Below are positions 41,681-52,542 of a stretch of 64,000 nucleotides of DNA, piece by piece. The stretch is from assembly GCA_037953745.1 (NCBI GenBank), contig JBAKBP010007951.1, positions 1-64,000 on the forward strand, in the 5' to 3' direction. The translations under genes and the position numbers were made by a program. A model generated the notes under the pieces. The model did not search any database and was not told the DNA's origin. It was given only the letters and a program-made list of their open reading frames with translations. The number at the start of each line of letters is the position of its first letter. Position 1 is the stretch's first letter. The DNA is from Lithodes maja. Lineage: Eukaryota; Arthropoda; Malacostraca; Decapoda; Lithodidae.

Positions 41681-42775
41681 CTATTGCCTGACGCCGTGAT
41701 CCCCGAAGGGGTGGCCACGAACGAACCGCCCCCATGCACCTCTGTCCCCAGTCAGTCGACGCCCCTCCCCCCAACCAGCACCGCCTTCATTCATGTAGTT
41801 CCTCACTCCATCCTTCCACCTCATATTCGGTCTACCTCTCCCCCTCTGTCCCTCCACCTCGCTCTCGTACACCCTCTTAGTCATTCTCTCGCTTTCCATA
41901 CGTTCCATATGGCCGAACCATCTCAAGTTGTTCCTTTTCACACTTTCCAGCACATCTACCTCCACACCACACCTCCTTCTTACTTCCTCATTAGTCTGTC
42001 TATCCCTCCATGTAATTCCGCACGCACTCCTTAAGTAATTCATTTCCACTGCTCTCACTCTTGGTCTGAGTCTCTCAACCAACGTCCATGCTTCGCTTCC
42101 GTAAGTCAGTGTCGGGATTACCACACTGTCATGCAAGGACTTCTTCACTTCCATACTGACCACCCTATTTCTTGTTACTGCTTTTAGCGTTGCTACAACC
42201 CTCTTCCCCTGTTGTACCCTCTCCCGCACCTCTTCATCCATAGTCCCATCTTTACTCAACACACTGCCCAGATACTTAAAAGAGTTGACGATCTCCATAG
42301 CCTGACCGTTCAGCTTCACCTCACACTCTGTGACTTCACCCCTTTCGAAGACCATAACCTTGCTCTTCCCCGTATTTACCTTCAAATTCCGTTTTTCGCA
42401 CACTGTTCCAAACGCATTTACCAGACCCTGCAACTCCCATTCATTATCACTCATCAGAACTGTATCATCCGCAAACAGCAGTATTGGTAGCTTCCACTCA
42501 ATTCCCTCCCTTTTCAGCGATACACCAACATCCACTGCTCTTGATAGTATTTCTTTCATAACTCCATCCATATATACAGTAAACAACCACGGGGACATCA
42601 CACACCCCTGTTTCAAACCAACATTCAGGTCAAAGAACTCGCTCTGCTCACTCTCCACACGTACTGCCGCCTTTGCACCCTCATACATGCTCTTCACTGC
42701 TTTCAGCAACTTGCCCTCTACTCCGTATATTCTAAGTACTTTCCACAAACCTTCTCTATCCACTCTGTCATCCAT
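41681..42775 (-). CDS. RTE-like non-LTR retrotransposon reverse transcriptase, 5' truncated
   Basis: A continuous minus-strand frame of 364 codons. It begins within RT fingers/palm (DRVDREGLWKVLRIYGVEG), continues through GLKQGCVMSPWLFTVYMDGV and the catalytic LLFADDTVLMS, then LKVNTGKSKVMVF, SFKYLGSVLSKDG, TLTYGSEAWTL, RWFGHMERM and GRPNMRWKDGV. The ATG at 42775 is internal to the ancestral protein; the endonuclease and RT N-terminus are missing. Its stop TAG overlaps the first unit of the terminal (ATAG)n tail, so there is essentially no 3' UTR, as in RTE-type elements. It is not autonomous. Confidence 0.8.
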   Translation of the reverse strand: MDDRVDREGLWKVLRIYGVEGKLLKAVKSMYEGAKAAVRVESEQSEFFDLNVGLKQGCVMSPWLFTVYMDGVMKEILSRAVDVGVSLKREGIEWKLPILLFADDTVLMSDNEWELQGLVNAFGTVCEKRNLKVNTGKSKVMVFERGEVTECEVKLNGQAMEIVNSFKYLGSVLSKDGTMDEEVRERVQQGKRVVATLKAVTRNRVVSMEVKKSLHDSVVIPTLTYGSEAWTLVERLRPRVRAVEMNYLRSACGITWRDRQTNEEVRRRCGVEVDVLESVKRNNLRWFGHMERMESERMTKRVYESEVEGQRGRGRPNMRWKDGVRNYMNEGGAGWGEGRRLTGDRGAWGRFVRGHPFGDHGVRQ

Positions 42776-42792
42776 TTGTCATATATCCACTC

Positions 42793-43200
42793 ATTAACTC
42801 TCTGCAAAATCTCTCCTTTCGCCGCAATGTTGCATCTCTCTTGATTTGTTATCGCTACTACAATAATCAATGTTCCGCAGAGCTTTCCCAGTGTATACCA
42901 CCTCCTCTACGTAGGGTACGTAGTACCCGACTTGCAACACAATCTCATCCCTACGCTGTGCAACTCTCCAACCCAAGAGTGAAATGTTATTCATAGTCTT
43001 TCTTCTATTCAACTGCTGAACTCTGGAACTCTCTCCCAGAATCAGTCTTTCCCTCTTGCTATGACTTAAATTGCTTCAAACTCCGTGTCCAGGCATATTG
43101 GCTCGAACATCCCTTGATTTTTACCCTGTCACTCTTTCAACTCTGGAGGAGGTACTCGATACAGGCAGATCTGCCTTTTGTCTCCCTCACTTACATAGAA
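42793..43200 (+). mobile_element. LINE-B (jockey-like) 3' fragment
   Basis: Aligns in reverse with 44160-44590: GCCGCAATGTTGCATCTCTC, GTACCCGACTTGCAACACAA, CTCTCCAACCCAAGAGTGAA, GAACATCCCTTGATTTT. It covers the last part of the RT C-terminal domain and the 3' end, with stops and frameshifts. It lies head to head with the RTE-like fragment. Confidence 0.65.
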
Positions 43201-43264
43201 AAAACATGTATATACTGTATGTATGTATGTACAGTATGTATGTATATACACTGGCATTTACCCC

Positions 43265-43900
43265 AGATTCCTTTTTATTTATGGGGGTGGCCGACTCGAG
43301 ACAGAGCTCGAACATGGACATCACACACATCAGAAAGACAAAAGAAAACCCAAAATCACACACATCCAGGTCGTCCAGGAGAAACACACGGAGACCCAGG
43401 CCAATTTGGGGTCCCCAGCAAAAGATTTCCAGGTCCCAGATCCCCCGGAGAGGCTCCGATTTCCGCAGGCAGACCCACAGCATAGCTTTACCACCACAAG
43501 CCCACCCACCATGTTACCTTCATTACTACCAGCTCCCCGGGCCAAGTGCCTGATGAACTACTATCTAGTCTAACTGGTGCATGACCCTCTCTCCCAAATG
43601 ACCGCGTTTACACTCATCTATTCAATAGCAATCTCCATTCATTCCTATTTATTACCACTTTCCTTGCCTGATCTATAGTCATTCCTCTATCTTTTAACGC
43701 TTGTCCTACACAGTCTCTCCATCTCAATGGAGGTCTTCCTGCCCCTCTATCTCCCCTTGTATCTGACTCACATATTCTCTTTGTAAGCCTTTCATCTTCC
43801 ATTCGTTCAACATGACCATACCAGCTCAGCACACCCGTCTGACCACTCTGGCCGACAAATGTTCCTGCTGCCCCACTCTCCTATATATATTATCTCTTCA
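43265..43900 (-). mobile_element. LINE-A 3' end
   Basis: Minus-strand 43614-43832 encodes LSWYGHVERMEDERLTKRIC and GRPPLRWRDCVGQALKDRG, the same C-terminus as at 3187-3393, followed by the shared 3' UTR down to GAGTCGGCCACCCCC. 5' truncated near 43900 (CTCTCCTATATATATTATC). Confidence 0.7.
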
Positions 43901-44079
43901 TTCCTCAATCTGTCTCTAACATTGTGAATATCGTGAAATTTTAATAAGTAGTTAAAGAGTACAAATTTGACCTTTCATCATTGACCTTTATGATTGACCT
44001 TAACCTTTGAGACCAATTTCCTTCTTTGAGTGAGACCAACACGGGCTGTCTAAATCGTGTCTAACAATTTCGTAAGCAT
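43901..44079. other. Unassigned sequence
   Basis: Includes TTGACCTTTATGATTGACC motifs like those at 41608-41632 but no feature I can name. Confidence 0.35.
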
Positions 44080-45463
44080 CAATAAATAAATGGGATTAGA
44101 CATTGGACGGACAGACAGACAGACAGACTGAGTGACCTTGATCCGGCATGCGGGGGATTGTTACGGTTTTTTATTTTTTGTTCTATGTGAGTGAGGGAGA
44201 CCAAAGGCAGAACTGCCTGTAGCGAGTGCTTCCCCCAGAGTTGAAAGAGTGACAGGGCCAAAATCAAGGGACGTTCGAGCCAAAATGCCTGGACACACGG
44301 AGTTTGAAGCAATTTAAGTCATAGGAAGAGGGAAAGACTGATTCTGAGAGAGAGTTTCAGAGCTCAACAGTTGAATAGAAGAGAGTCTGAGAATAGCGTT
44401 TCACTCTTGGGTTGGAGAGTTGCACAGAGTAGGAGTGGGATTGTGTTGCAAGATGGGTACTACATACCCTAAGTAGAGTAGGTGGTATACAATGGGAAAG
44501 CTCTGAGGAACACTGATTATTGTAGTAGCGATAGAATAGCGAGAGAGATGCAACATTGCGGCAAAGAGAGAGAGAGATTGCAGAGAGTTGGTGAGTGGAG
44601 AGGAGTTAATGATACGAAAGGCTTTCCTTTCTACTTTGTCTAGAAGTGTGGTGTGAGAGGATCCTCCCCACACATATGAACATTACTCAATACAAGGACG
44701 CACTGTGCCCCTGTACAGAGCCAGAAGCTGCGCAGGGGTAATGAACCCCTTGAGGCGGTTGAGCACACCCAGCTTCTGAGAGGCTGCCTTAGCAAGACTG
44801 GTAATATGGTTCTTCCAAGTGAGAGCAGAAGGAAAGGTCGAAACACCGAGAATATTGAGAGAAGATGAAGGATTGATTTTTGTAGTGTTGAAGTGTAAGG
44901 GATAGTCCACTGGAAGTTCCGACCGGGTAGTAAGATGAAGAAATTGGGTTTTGGAAGCATTAAAGGTAAGAAGGTTTTCTCTGCCCCAATTGTAAATAGT
45001 AGTTAGATCAGAAGATAAGTGTTGTATGGCTTCATTAAGTTTGAATTTGAGGGACTGCTGGCTCGGGCGTTCAGGAAAACTAATTGAGTAGTGTAAGGGT
45101 AGAGTCGTCTGCGTATGAATGGATGGGACTGGAGGTACAGTTGAGAAGATCATTTATGAAAATTAGAAAGAGAATGGGAGATAGGAAAGAACCCTGAAGA
45201 ACATCGGAGTTGATAGAATGAGGAAGTGAGCGATGGCCGTCTACAACCGCAGCTATGGAACGGCCGGAAAGAAAATTAGAGACAAAGGCACAGATGGAGG
45301 ATAGAAACCGAAGGAGGGTAGTTTAGAAATTAAAGATTTGTGCCAGACTCTATTGAAGGCCTTCGATATGTCTAGTGCAATAGAAAAGGTCTCACCGAAG
45401 TTCCGAAAGGAGGATGACAAAGAGTTAGTTGGATATGAAAGAAGATCACCAGTAGAGCTACCC
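44080..45463 (-). pseudogene. LINE-B (jockey-like) RT C-terminal part and 3' end
   Basis: Minus-strand pieces: LLSYPTNSLSS-like sequence near 45440, NEAIQHLSSDLTTIYNWG and LLTFNASKTQFLHLTTRS (RT palm end and thumb), LTWKNHITSLAKAASQKLG, LLALYRGTVRP, then MWGGSSHTTLLDKVERKAFR and a decayed C-terminal domain. The 3' end is near 44080-44160. The layout matches jockey-type mobile-element polymerases common in arthropods. The gene continues at 54589-55275, having been split by the element 45464-54588, and has several frameshifts. Confidence 0.75.
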
Positions 45464-46008
45464 TTAACTCACTGAACCCCAGCTAATTTAGAATATATGT
45501 AAATCGAGAGACCAGCGTTTTTTTTTTTTTAAATAGCTTAAATAGGTGATAAATGAAGAATAACTCACAAAAAAACACTCACCTCGGTAATTTGGGGGTC
45601 CTAGGGTGGGGGGGGGGGGGGACCCTCAGCAATCAGCTGATGCCGGGCAGCCTTCAAGCTTCCCGCCCGGCTAGACACAGGATTGCTCGGCAGCATGGCA
45701 GATGTACGATGCGTCCAGTTTACGAGTGATGGTTATTTACGCCACCCGAGCATCATGTGTGCCTTCATAGTTCATATATTAGCAACATGTATTACATAAT
45801 GTCATTGTAAGTGAAGTTACAGTGTGATAAGTGCATAGATATAAGTTATAATAAGTGCTCACTAGTGGCAAGCCCCGCGTGCGTCCTAGTTGCCATGGCG
45901 ACTGGCGGGCTGGCGGCCACCTTGTTCATGCACTCACGCACGTATACACTACCAGCTGAATGACACCAGACTTCCCCTTCACTCACTCTCACTTTTATAA
46001 TGCCTCTC

Positions 46009-46479
46009 TCACGTACTCTGTTTATTGATTTTATACTTTACCGTATATTTTATAGTTAGAATATGAGTGTTACACATTGTTTTAGGCGCATTTGACTTAG
46101 AAATATGGGTTTTTGACATATTCTTAGTGGGGAAACAGGGGAGATGGTGGTGAAGGCAGGGGGAGTGGGGGAGGACCAGTGTACACATAAACTTGCTGTG
46201 TACGTAGCAACATGACACACTAATTTTGAGGAATGCCGAGGGGTCTGGATCATCCTCATCCTCCTCTTCCCCACTTGGTGGGGAGTCAACTATGTTATGG
46301 GAAGCGTTAGGGGAGCGATAAACATAGCGAGGCGTTGAGGTAAACAAAGTAACTGGGCCGGGAGGGAGGTGGGAGGCTGGCCAGTCCTTCCACTCCCGCA
46401 CTCTCTCTCCACACTCCCCACCGTGGCGGGACTTGGGTATTGCCAATTGATAAGTATTGCCACTGTTGGGCAACATCAT
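46009..46479 (-). CDS. Hypothetical protein within the piggyBac-like element
   Basis: A minus-strand frame of 156 codons. The first part has a plausible protein-like composition with an acidic stretch (SGEEEDEDDPDPSAF) reminiscent of the acidic N-termini of piggyBac transposases. The second half is low-quality (KTHISKSNAPKT). No catalytic DDD region is present. It may be a leftover transposase N-terminus or chance; I cannot decide from sequence alone. Confidence 0.25.
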   Translation of the reverse strand: MMLPNSGNTYQLAIPKSRHGGECGERVREWKDWPASHLPPGPVTLFTSTPRYVYRSPNASHNIVDSPPSGEEEDEDDPDPSAFLKISVSCCYVHSKFMCTLVLPHSPCLHHHLPCFPTKNMSKTHISKSNAPKTMCNTHILTIKYTVKYKINKQST

Positions 46480-46499
46480 AAAGTATATCCCATATGAAT

Positions 46500-48235
46500 T
46501 GTGACGTCTACCAGCGTTGGCAGAATCGCCTCTCGTTAGCCACTAGCACTCGCCAGGGACATCGAAATGGGCTACAGTTATCAGAGAATGTTGTTCTTTC
46601 TTTCCTAGTAATCGCATTGTCACAGACAGTCCAGTGGTGGTCTTTGTTTTCGTCTGTGACAACGGGTTATATTTTATATCAACAGTAGTGATAATAGTAC
46701 CAGCGTGGGAATGAGAAAGACTTTCAGAGCGAGAAGGGAGTGTCTGGCTTGTGTCCTATGGCGCCTGCTGTCTTGTGATGCCTCGGCCCGTGATTGGCCG
46801 ACCATCGCGCCTTTGCGGGCTCCTGTGTAACTAACCTCCTCCATGAGGGTCCCCAGGAGCTGTCCTCGTCAGGACAGGCTTGGCGCGTGTGCTTCTAACA
46901 TCCCCTTGCATGCTCTTCCCTGATCACCACCTTTACCACTGTTTCTCTCACTCGATTCTCTCTTTCCATACTCTAATCTTTATTAAATGCACAACACTCC
47001 CCTTGGGTTCTGCATACGGTTTCCATAGCCGGCCCATTGTATTGCATGCGCCGTCCTCAGAGATATTTACATGTACTTAGAATAGGTTTGAGGGTTCTTA
47101 GTTAGTATAGGTTGAGAACTTTGTGTGTCTCCATTATTGATTTAGTGTTTCTGCTCCTATATTTAATGCTAGACTGGGATAAGGTAACTGTAGTCGTTGT
47201 CTCCGATGTGTGTACGGTTTGCTTATACCTACACGACTTAGACCGGTCCTGTGGTAGCCTGGGTTGTCTTTTCGGTTGCGTCCTTTGTGAGTGCAGCATT
47301 GTGTTGACTGAGGGTTTTGGCCTGTACCAGTTCCACACTTTGCTGCCTCTTTGCTTGTCTTTAGAGGGTCGCCAGGATAGAACCAGATACTTGTGATCTG
47401 GATCTATCAAGAGAGCACCCTAGTCAATTAACGTAACTTAAAGGATGCAGTCTTAAGGACATCGCTAGGCTGCGAGCCTGTCTTTGTCAACCCCAGTTCC
47501 TTACCTAGAGTATCCCAGCTAGACATTATTAATTGAGTAGACACTTGTTAGTATTTAATATAAGCTCTTTGATATGTGCGCATTATTATTCACAGCATTT
47601 ATTAGTCTAGGTTGTTGTTGAGCCGCACAACCATAGCAGACTGTTTCGTTGATGAGGAAGTACTTCTTTTAGTGTCGAGCATTGCTACCGTTGCGCATTT
47701 ATAGTATTCTCGTGTCAGTTAACATTATATGTCCTATCTTTTAGTGTATTCGATTTACACATGTGGTGTCCTGCCTCCTGCCTTTATATAGTTTAAGATA
47801 CGAGCATCTTATGAGCATCAGACTTTCTTCAGAAGTTTCCAGGTCTATGCTGTAGGACTATACTTAACTTTCTTTCAGATAGGAGTGAAGAGTTTATTGT
47901 TGTTTAGAGTAACTGTATTGAAGCATCTTTTTATTGTATTAAATCTTGCAGTGATTTAATTGATCTTTCCATAGATTCCTTTTTATGCATTTTAACGTAA
48001 CTTGCATCTTGTTTGTCATCAGGCTATACCAGTACAGGTTAGCCTGAAGCAGAGTAAATTTATGCCCAGTTAAGGATACCCCGCTATCGCAGATTAACCC
48101 TGGAAGGTATAGGTGTTTTTGTTCGCTGGCATATAAGTTCGAGGGTTTGGATCTAGCGTACCGTTGTTGCATAGTGCCTTATTACTAGTCCAATCATTAA
48201 GTGCCCTTGTTTTATTCGTAGTCCCGGTCGTAACA
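46500..48235 (+). repeat. 5' LTR of Gmr1-like element 2
   Basis: 1736 bp, TGTGACGTCTACC to GGTCGTAACA. It shares with element 1 a conserved block (47352-47485) including hairpin CCAGATACTTGTGATCTGG. A CCAAT-type inverted motif GATTGG is near 46793; no convincing TATA box is seen. Confidence 0.95.
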
Positions 48236-48483
48236 AATGGCGACCTAGCCTAGTATCTTATCTTAGTCATCATAACAAATGGCGGCCTTAGTCTAGGATT
48301 TAGTGAACTAAGAAATAATTGCAGGATTTTTGGACATTTGTTTTTGAGGAATATTTTGGAGACGTTGGAATTTTTTTGGCAACGTAGTATAGCACTTGAG
48401 TTGTCTTCAAGCATTTTTTGAGTGAATAGTGCTACATGAGAGTTTAGGTACTTCTTTTTTTTTATAAACGTTGAGGATTTCCG

Positions 48484-49920
48484 GTGGACACTACGTCGAA
48501 CGACGGATCAGTGCACAGTGAGGACACAGTACGGGAAGCAGGCTCTGAGGTGCAGAAGCTGGGTTTGTTAGAAGGCATTAGAGTAGTAACTAGTGAGGAG
48601 GATGCAAGGAAGTTTCTGGAGATGCCTATTACTGTTGACCGGGTGTCGGGGATTGATCGGTATGGTCTCCAGTGTTTGGCCACGGTCATGGGGCATGTTG
48701 GCACTAGCAGCATGACGAGAAGTGACCTGGTGGCATGTGTGCTGGGCGGGGTGCGTGGTGCACAGGGTGGAGCGGGTGCTTTGGCACCTTCGGCCAAGCC
48801 CCCCCTCCACTCTACTCCCATCATGCCCTCTAGCACACCGTATCCGAGAACGTTCCCGTAGGCCGATAGTCACTGGCAGCGTGGTTTGCCCCTGGGTGGA
48901 TCACTGGGTGGGTCTCCAATTGTTGCATCTCCTCCTCCTCAAGGTTTAACTCCAGATATGCTCTTCTAGCTTGAGATGGTTAGGATTCAGGCTGAGGAGA
49001 GAAAGGCCATACGTGAGGCTGAGCTCAGGCAGCAGCAGCAGCAGCGTTAGGCTGAGCTTCAGGTTGAGGCTACGAAGTACTGTGCAGACATAGAGCTTGA
49101 GAAGTCACGGGTGGAGTCGACAGGGCAGCGTCTCGGTTCTGGGAATCGAGGTCTTGATCAGTCTTTATCGCACCTTCTTAAGTTAGTCCCTGCATTTCAC
49201 GAGTCGGGTGTCCCCGAGTTTTTCCTGCGTTTTGAGAAGAAGTGCCGGGAGCACCAATGGCCCGAGGTTAAGTGGGCAGCCCTTGTTTCCTCTAGGTTGG
49301 TTGGCAAAGGACTCAAGGCATATGATGCGTTGCCCTTGGAGTCTTGCATCGATTATGAGGTATTGAAGGAAGCTGTTCTGCAGGCGTACGAGTTATAACC
49401 AGAGACATATAGGTTGAAGTTTCGGGGTGTTACGAAGGGTCGTGAGTGCACTTTTCTAGAACATGCCTGGGAACTGTCTGATGCTTTGAGAAATTGGCTG
49501 AGGTCAGAGAAAGTGACGACGTTCGAAGAGCTTGAGCAGTTATTCCTTCTAGAGCAATTTTTTAAATGCACAGGCGGCAACCTGACTTTGAACCTCAAAG
49601 AGAAACAACCTAAAACTCTACAACAGGCAGCTGAGATGGCTGACCTGAGGATATCGCTGATTCGTGGGTGCGGGTCTGCACAACGGACCGATGCACTTAA
49701 CAAGGGGCGCAACACTCCACCCCCCCGAGTCAGTGATGCAACATTTAATAACGAAAGTAAGAGCAATGATACTAATTTTCATCACAAACCAAAAACTGTC
49801 CCGTTTAAGAAAGGTCAGGGCCCTTCCCCACCTCAGGGGAAGTCCAAGGGTGAAGTAGAGTGTTTTAAGTGTCATAAAAAGGGGCATTTTGCACGTTCCT
49901 GCCCTAGTATCCAATCTAGT
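48484..49920 (+). pseudogene. Gag of Gmr1-like element 2, with four in-frame stops
   Basis: Homologous throughout to the Gag at 8294. The region equivalent to the start lacks an ATG (GTG at 48484). Features: VTSEEDARKFLEM, a Gln-rich coiled coil (AELRQQQQQR), a SCAN-like capsid (FFLRFEKKCREHQWPEVKWA) and zinc knuckle CFKCHKKGHFARSC. In-frame stops: TAG 48859, TAG 48967, TAG 49048 and TAA 49396. At least three correspond to Gln in element 1 or in context. A one-base frameshift near 49905-49920 separates Gag from protease. Confidence 0.85.
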
Positions 49921-52221
49921 CGTGTCTTTGGCTAACAACATTGGGGTGTCTCTGAGGTCTTCTGCATTTACCCGGGGTGATATGTCAGATGCGGGGGCAC
50001 AGCCAGTGAAGGAGTGTCCGGAAGGCTCGAAACCTGTCCGCGATGTTTTTTGCGACCATAGAGGGCGTGGCTGCGTGAGTTGGGCTGGTTGCAAGCATGG
50101 GTTGGAGTTGTTGCATGATACAGGTGCTTCCCAGACTCTGATGAAAAACTTTACAAGCCAACCTATAAACGCGGCACGGGTAGTTGTGGTGCAGGGTATT
50201 AATGCTACACGGTCATACCCGTTGGTTCGAGTGGAGCTGGAGGTTGATGGTGTGACACGAGAGATAGATGTTGGAATCGTAGTGAAACTGCCAGTAGAGG
50301 GCGTCGACCTTCTTCTCGGCAACGACTTTGCGGTGCCTACTTCTGAGATTCCACCCTTAGTCGTTGCCGAGAGGGCGGCCGACGTGAGTAGGGAGGGGCA
50401 GGAGTTGGTCGAGAGGTGTCAATTACAGCAGATGGCGTATGTTGTCACCCGATCTCGTGCATCTAAGGTGTCACAGCCTATTCCTCAGTCTCTAGACCAG
50501 CGGAGGAACGGTCGGAAGGAGAAAGCTAAAGTTGGGAGAAGTTTTGTGAGTTTTGATACAGCGGCTCTTCTTGGCGACTCGGTACTTGACCCAGAGGTGA
50601 GCTCCAGAGTGGCCCCAGAACCTGTCCCCCCTAGTGACATGGTTGGGCGTGATGGCACTCCGTGACAGAGTAGTTCCCAGGTGGAGGAGAGTTGTGGGAA
50701 CAGGGCTATTGAACACGAGGACGGGGAAACATGTCATGTGAACCTGTTAAAGGAGTTTGTGAGGCAACCACCTGAGCAGCCTACTGTCCCTGTATTGGTC
50801 TGCAGTGGCCAAGGTGGAGAAGGAGAGGGGGGCAGTGGGGCACAAGTGGAGGAGAGTTGGGATTGTCATGTCTCGGCGGAGGCGGGGGACAAGAGTCTGG
50901 TGGCTGTGGAAACGCTAGAGCACCTGCCTGAGCAGCAGTGTGCAGCGCTCCAGCACCGACTCGGTTCATACCCCACTGGTCGTGCCGAGCACCCAGGCCT
51001 CACAACTCATGCGGTGCACGATGTTCCGCTGGCAGGTCACTTGAGTGTTAGTAGACCGTTAGCCTCGTTGTTTCGGTGGTTCAAGGTGGGCGACAAGGCT
51101 TGGGCATGTTTGTCAGGTCAGGATCGACCCATGGCTGCCAAGAGTGGTGGTCAGAATGAGGACATTGAGCAGATTGGTGAGGTGGGCTGTGGAGTGGATG
51201 TGCCCGGTCGTCGCATAGCCTCCCAATGCTGCTCTAGTCGAATGCAACAGTCCTACCATAGACCGACTGTATCTGGCCATGTCGCTGAAGGCGGTGATGC
51301 TGCGCAGGCAGATATAGTCGCAAGGAATGCGGGGGTGCGCATGTACGGTATCGGCAGGGAAGCCTTAGCAATTATGAACTATGGGAGTGACTGCACAGGT
51401 GGTACTGATTGTCCCTCTTATGACCTGGCTGTTCTAGGGACGAAGGTGGAGAAGGAGGGAGACTATAGTTTAGAAGCTGCGGTCTCGGCTCGGTTGTGGG
51501 AGGGCACTAGGCATGTTGTTCTTTGAGATAAGTTGCAACCTCTTGTTCCTGAGCACCAAGAGATGTTGTTTACTAGGCTGTGGCAGTACATCCGCATGTT
51601 TGTTGCTTCTCCAGGCCTGATGTACGGGGTAGAATCCGACATGGAGGCTGGAGACAGTGCAAGGCTCAAGTTAGTTCCCTACCGTATAAATCCTGCTCAA
51701 CAGTCTGTCGGGAAAGCAGAGCTAGACTACATGTGGAAAAAGGGTTTGAGGGATAAGGGATATCATGAGTGGCCGTTGCCAGTGAGTTTGCAACCTGAGT
51801 TGAGTGGCAAGATCCGTGGGTATGTTGATTGCAAGAGTGTGGAAGCATTATCCCTGACAGACACCTATCCATTACCTAGAGTTGACGACACCATAGACCG
51901 CATCGGGGCTGCCTCGCTCATCACAAAGGTAGAACTAGTGAAAGGTTATTGGCAGGCCCCATTGCCGGAGAGAACGAAGAGAAGTGCCAGTCTTGTGATG
52001 AACTGGGCACTTTATCAGTGTCAGGTGTTGTTTTGCTGCCTGAACACAAGTTGGATGTGTGGCATGTTAAGGGCACTGATAACGTGTTGGCTGATTGTTT
52101 GTCACGGGAGGGTATGTTTGCAGGAGAACCCTCGCCGTTCAGTCAGTGTGTGTTGAGAGTGGAGAAAAACCAGTCTTGCCCCTGTAGAGCAGCCGTCAAA
52201 AACAACATTAACATTAAATAA
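49889..52221 (+). pseudogene. Protease and rearranged Pol remnants of Gmr1-like element 2
   Basis: The protease (LLHDTGASQTLM, LLLGNDFAVPTSEIP) is in one frame with later parts but is broken by TGA at 50663 and TGA at 51524. It then follows the layout of element 1: CHVNLLKEF, LEHLPEQQCAALQHRLGSYP, FKVGDKAWACLSGQD, VPGRRIASQCC, LVPEHQEMLFTRLWQY, YRINPAQQSVGKAELDYMW. It retains more RT than element 1 (DTYPLPRVDDTIDRIGAASL, KVELVKGYWQAPL) but stops before the YxDD box. A frameshift near 52030 leads to the RNase H end (LDVWHVKGTDNVLADCLSRE). No catalytic integrase core is present. Confidence 0.8.
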
Positions 52222-52542
52222 AAAATCACATAAAAACTCTTTCTTTTTTATAGTTAATTGTAAGTTGCCAATGTTATAGTTAAAGTCCTAAGTTGAACCT
52301 GTCTTTCACTTAGTAGGCTGGGCTCTGTGAAGCTCGCTCAGGGAGCATAGCAGGCTAAAATTATACTATTGTGTTTGGGAGGGGTTATAAGATTTTGTTT
52401 ATGCTAATATGTTGTTTTATTTAAGATTGAGCTTTGCATTTCATTTCTGGTGGAGTGGCTAGGTGTGGCGGGTCTTGTCGGCATTCTGCCTTGTCAGATA
52501 TGGTGCTCGCCTAATGTTGAGCGTCCCATATCTTGGGCGGGG

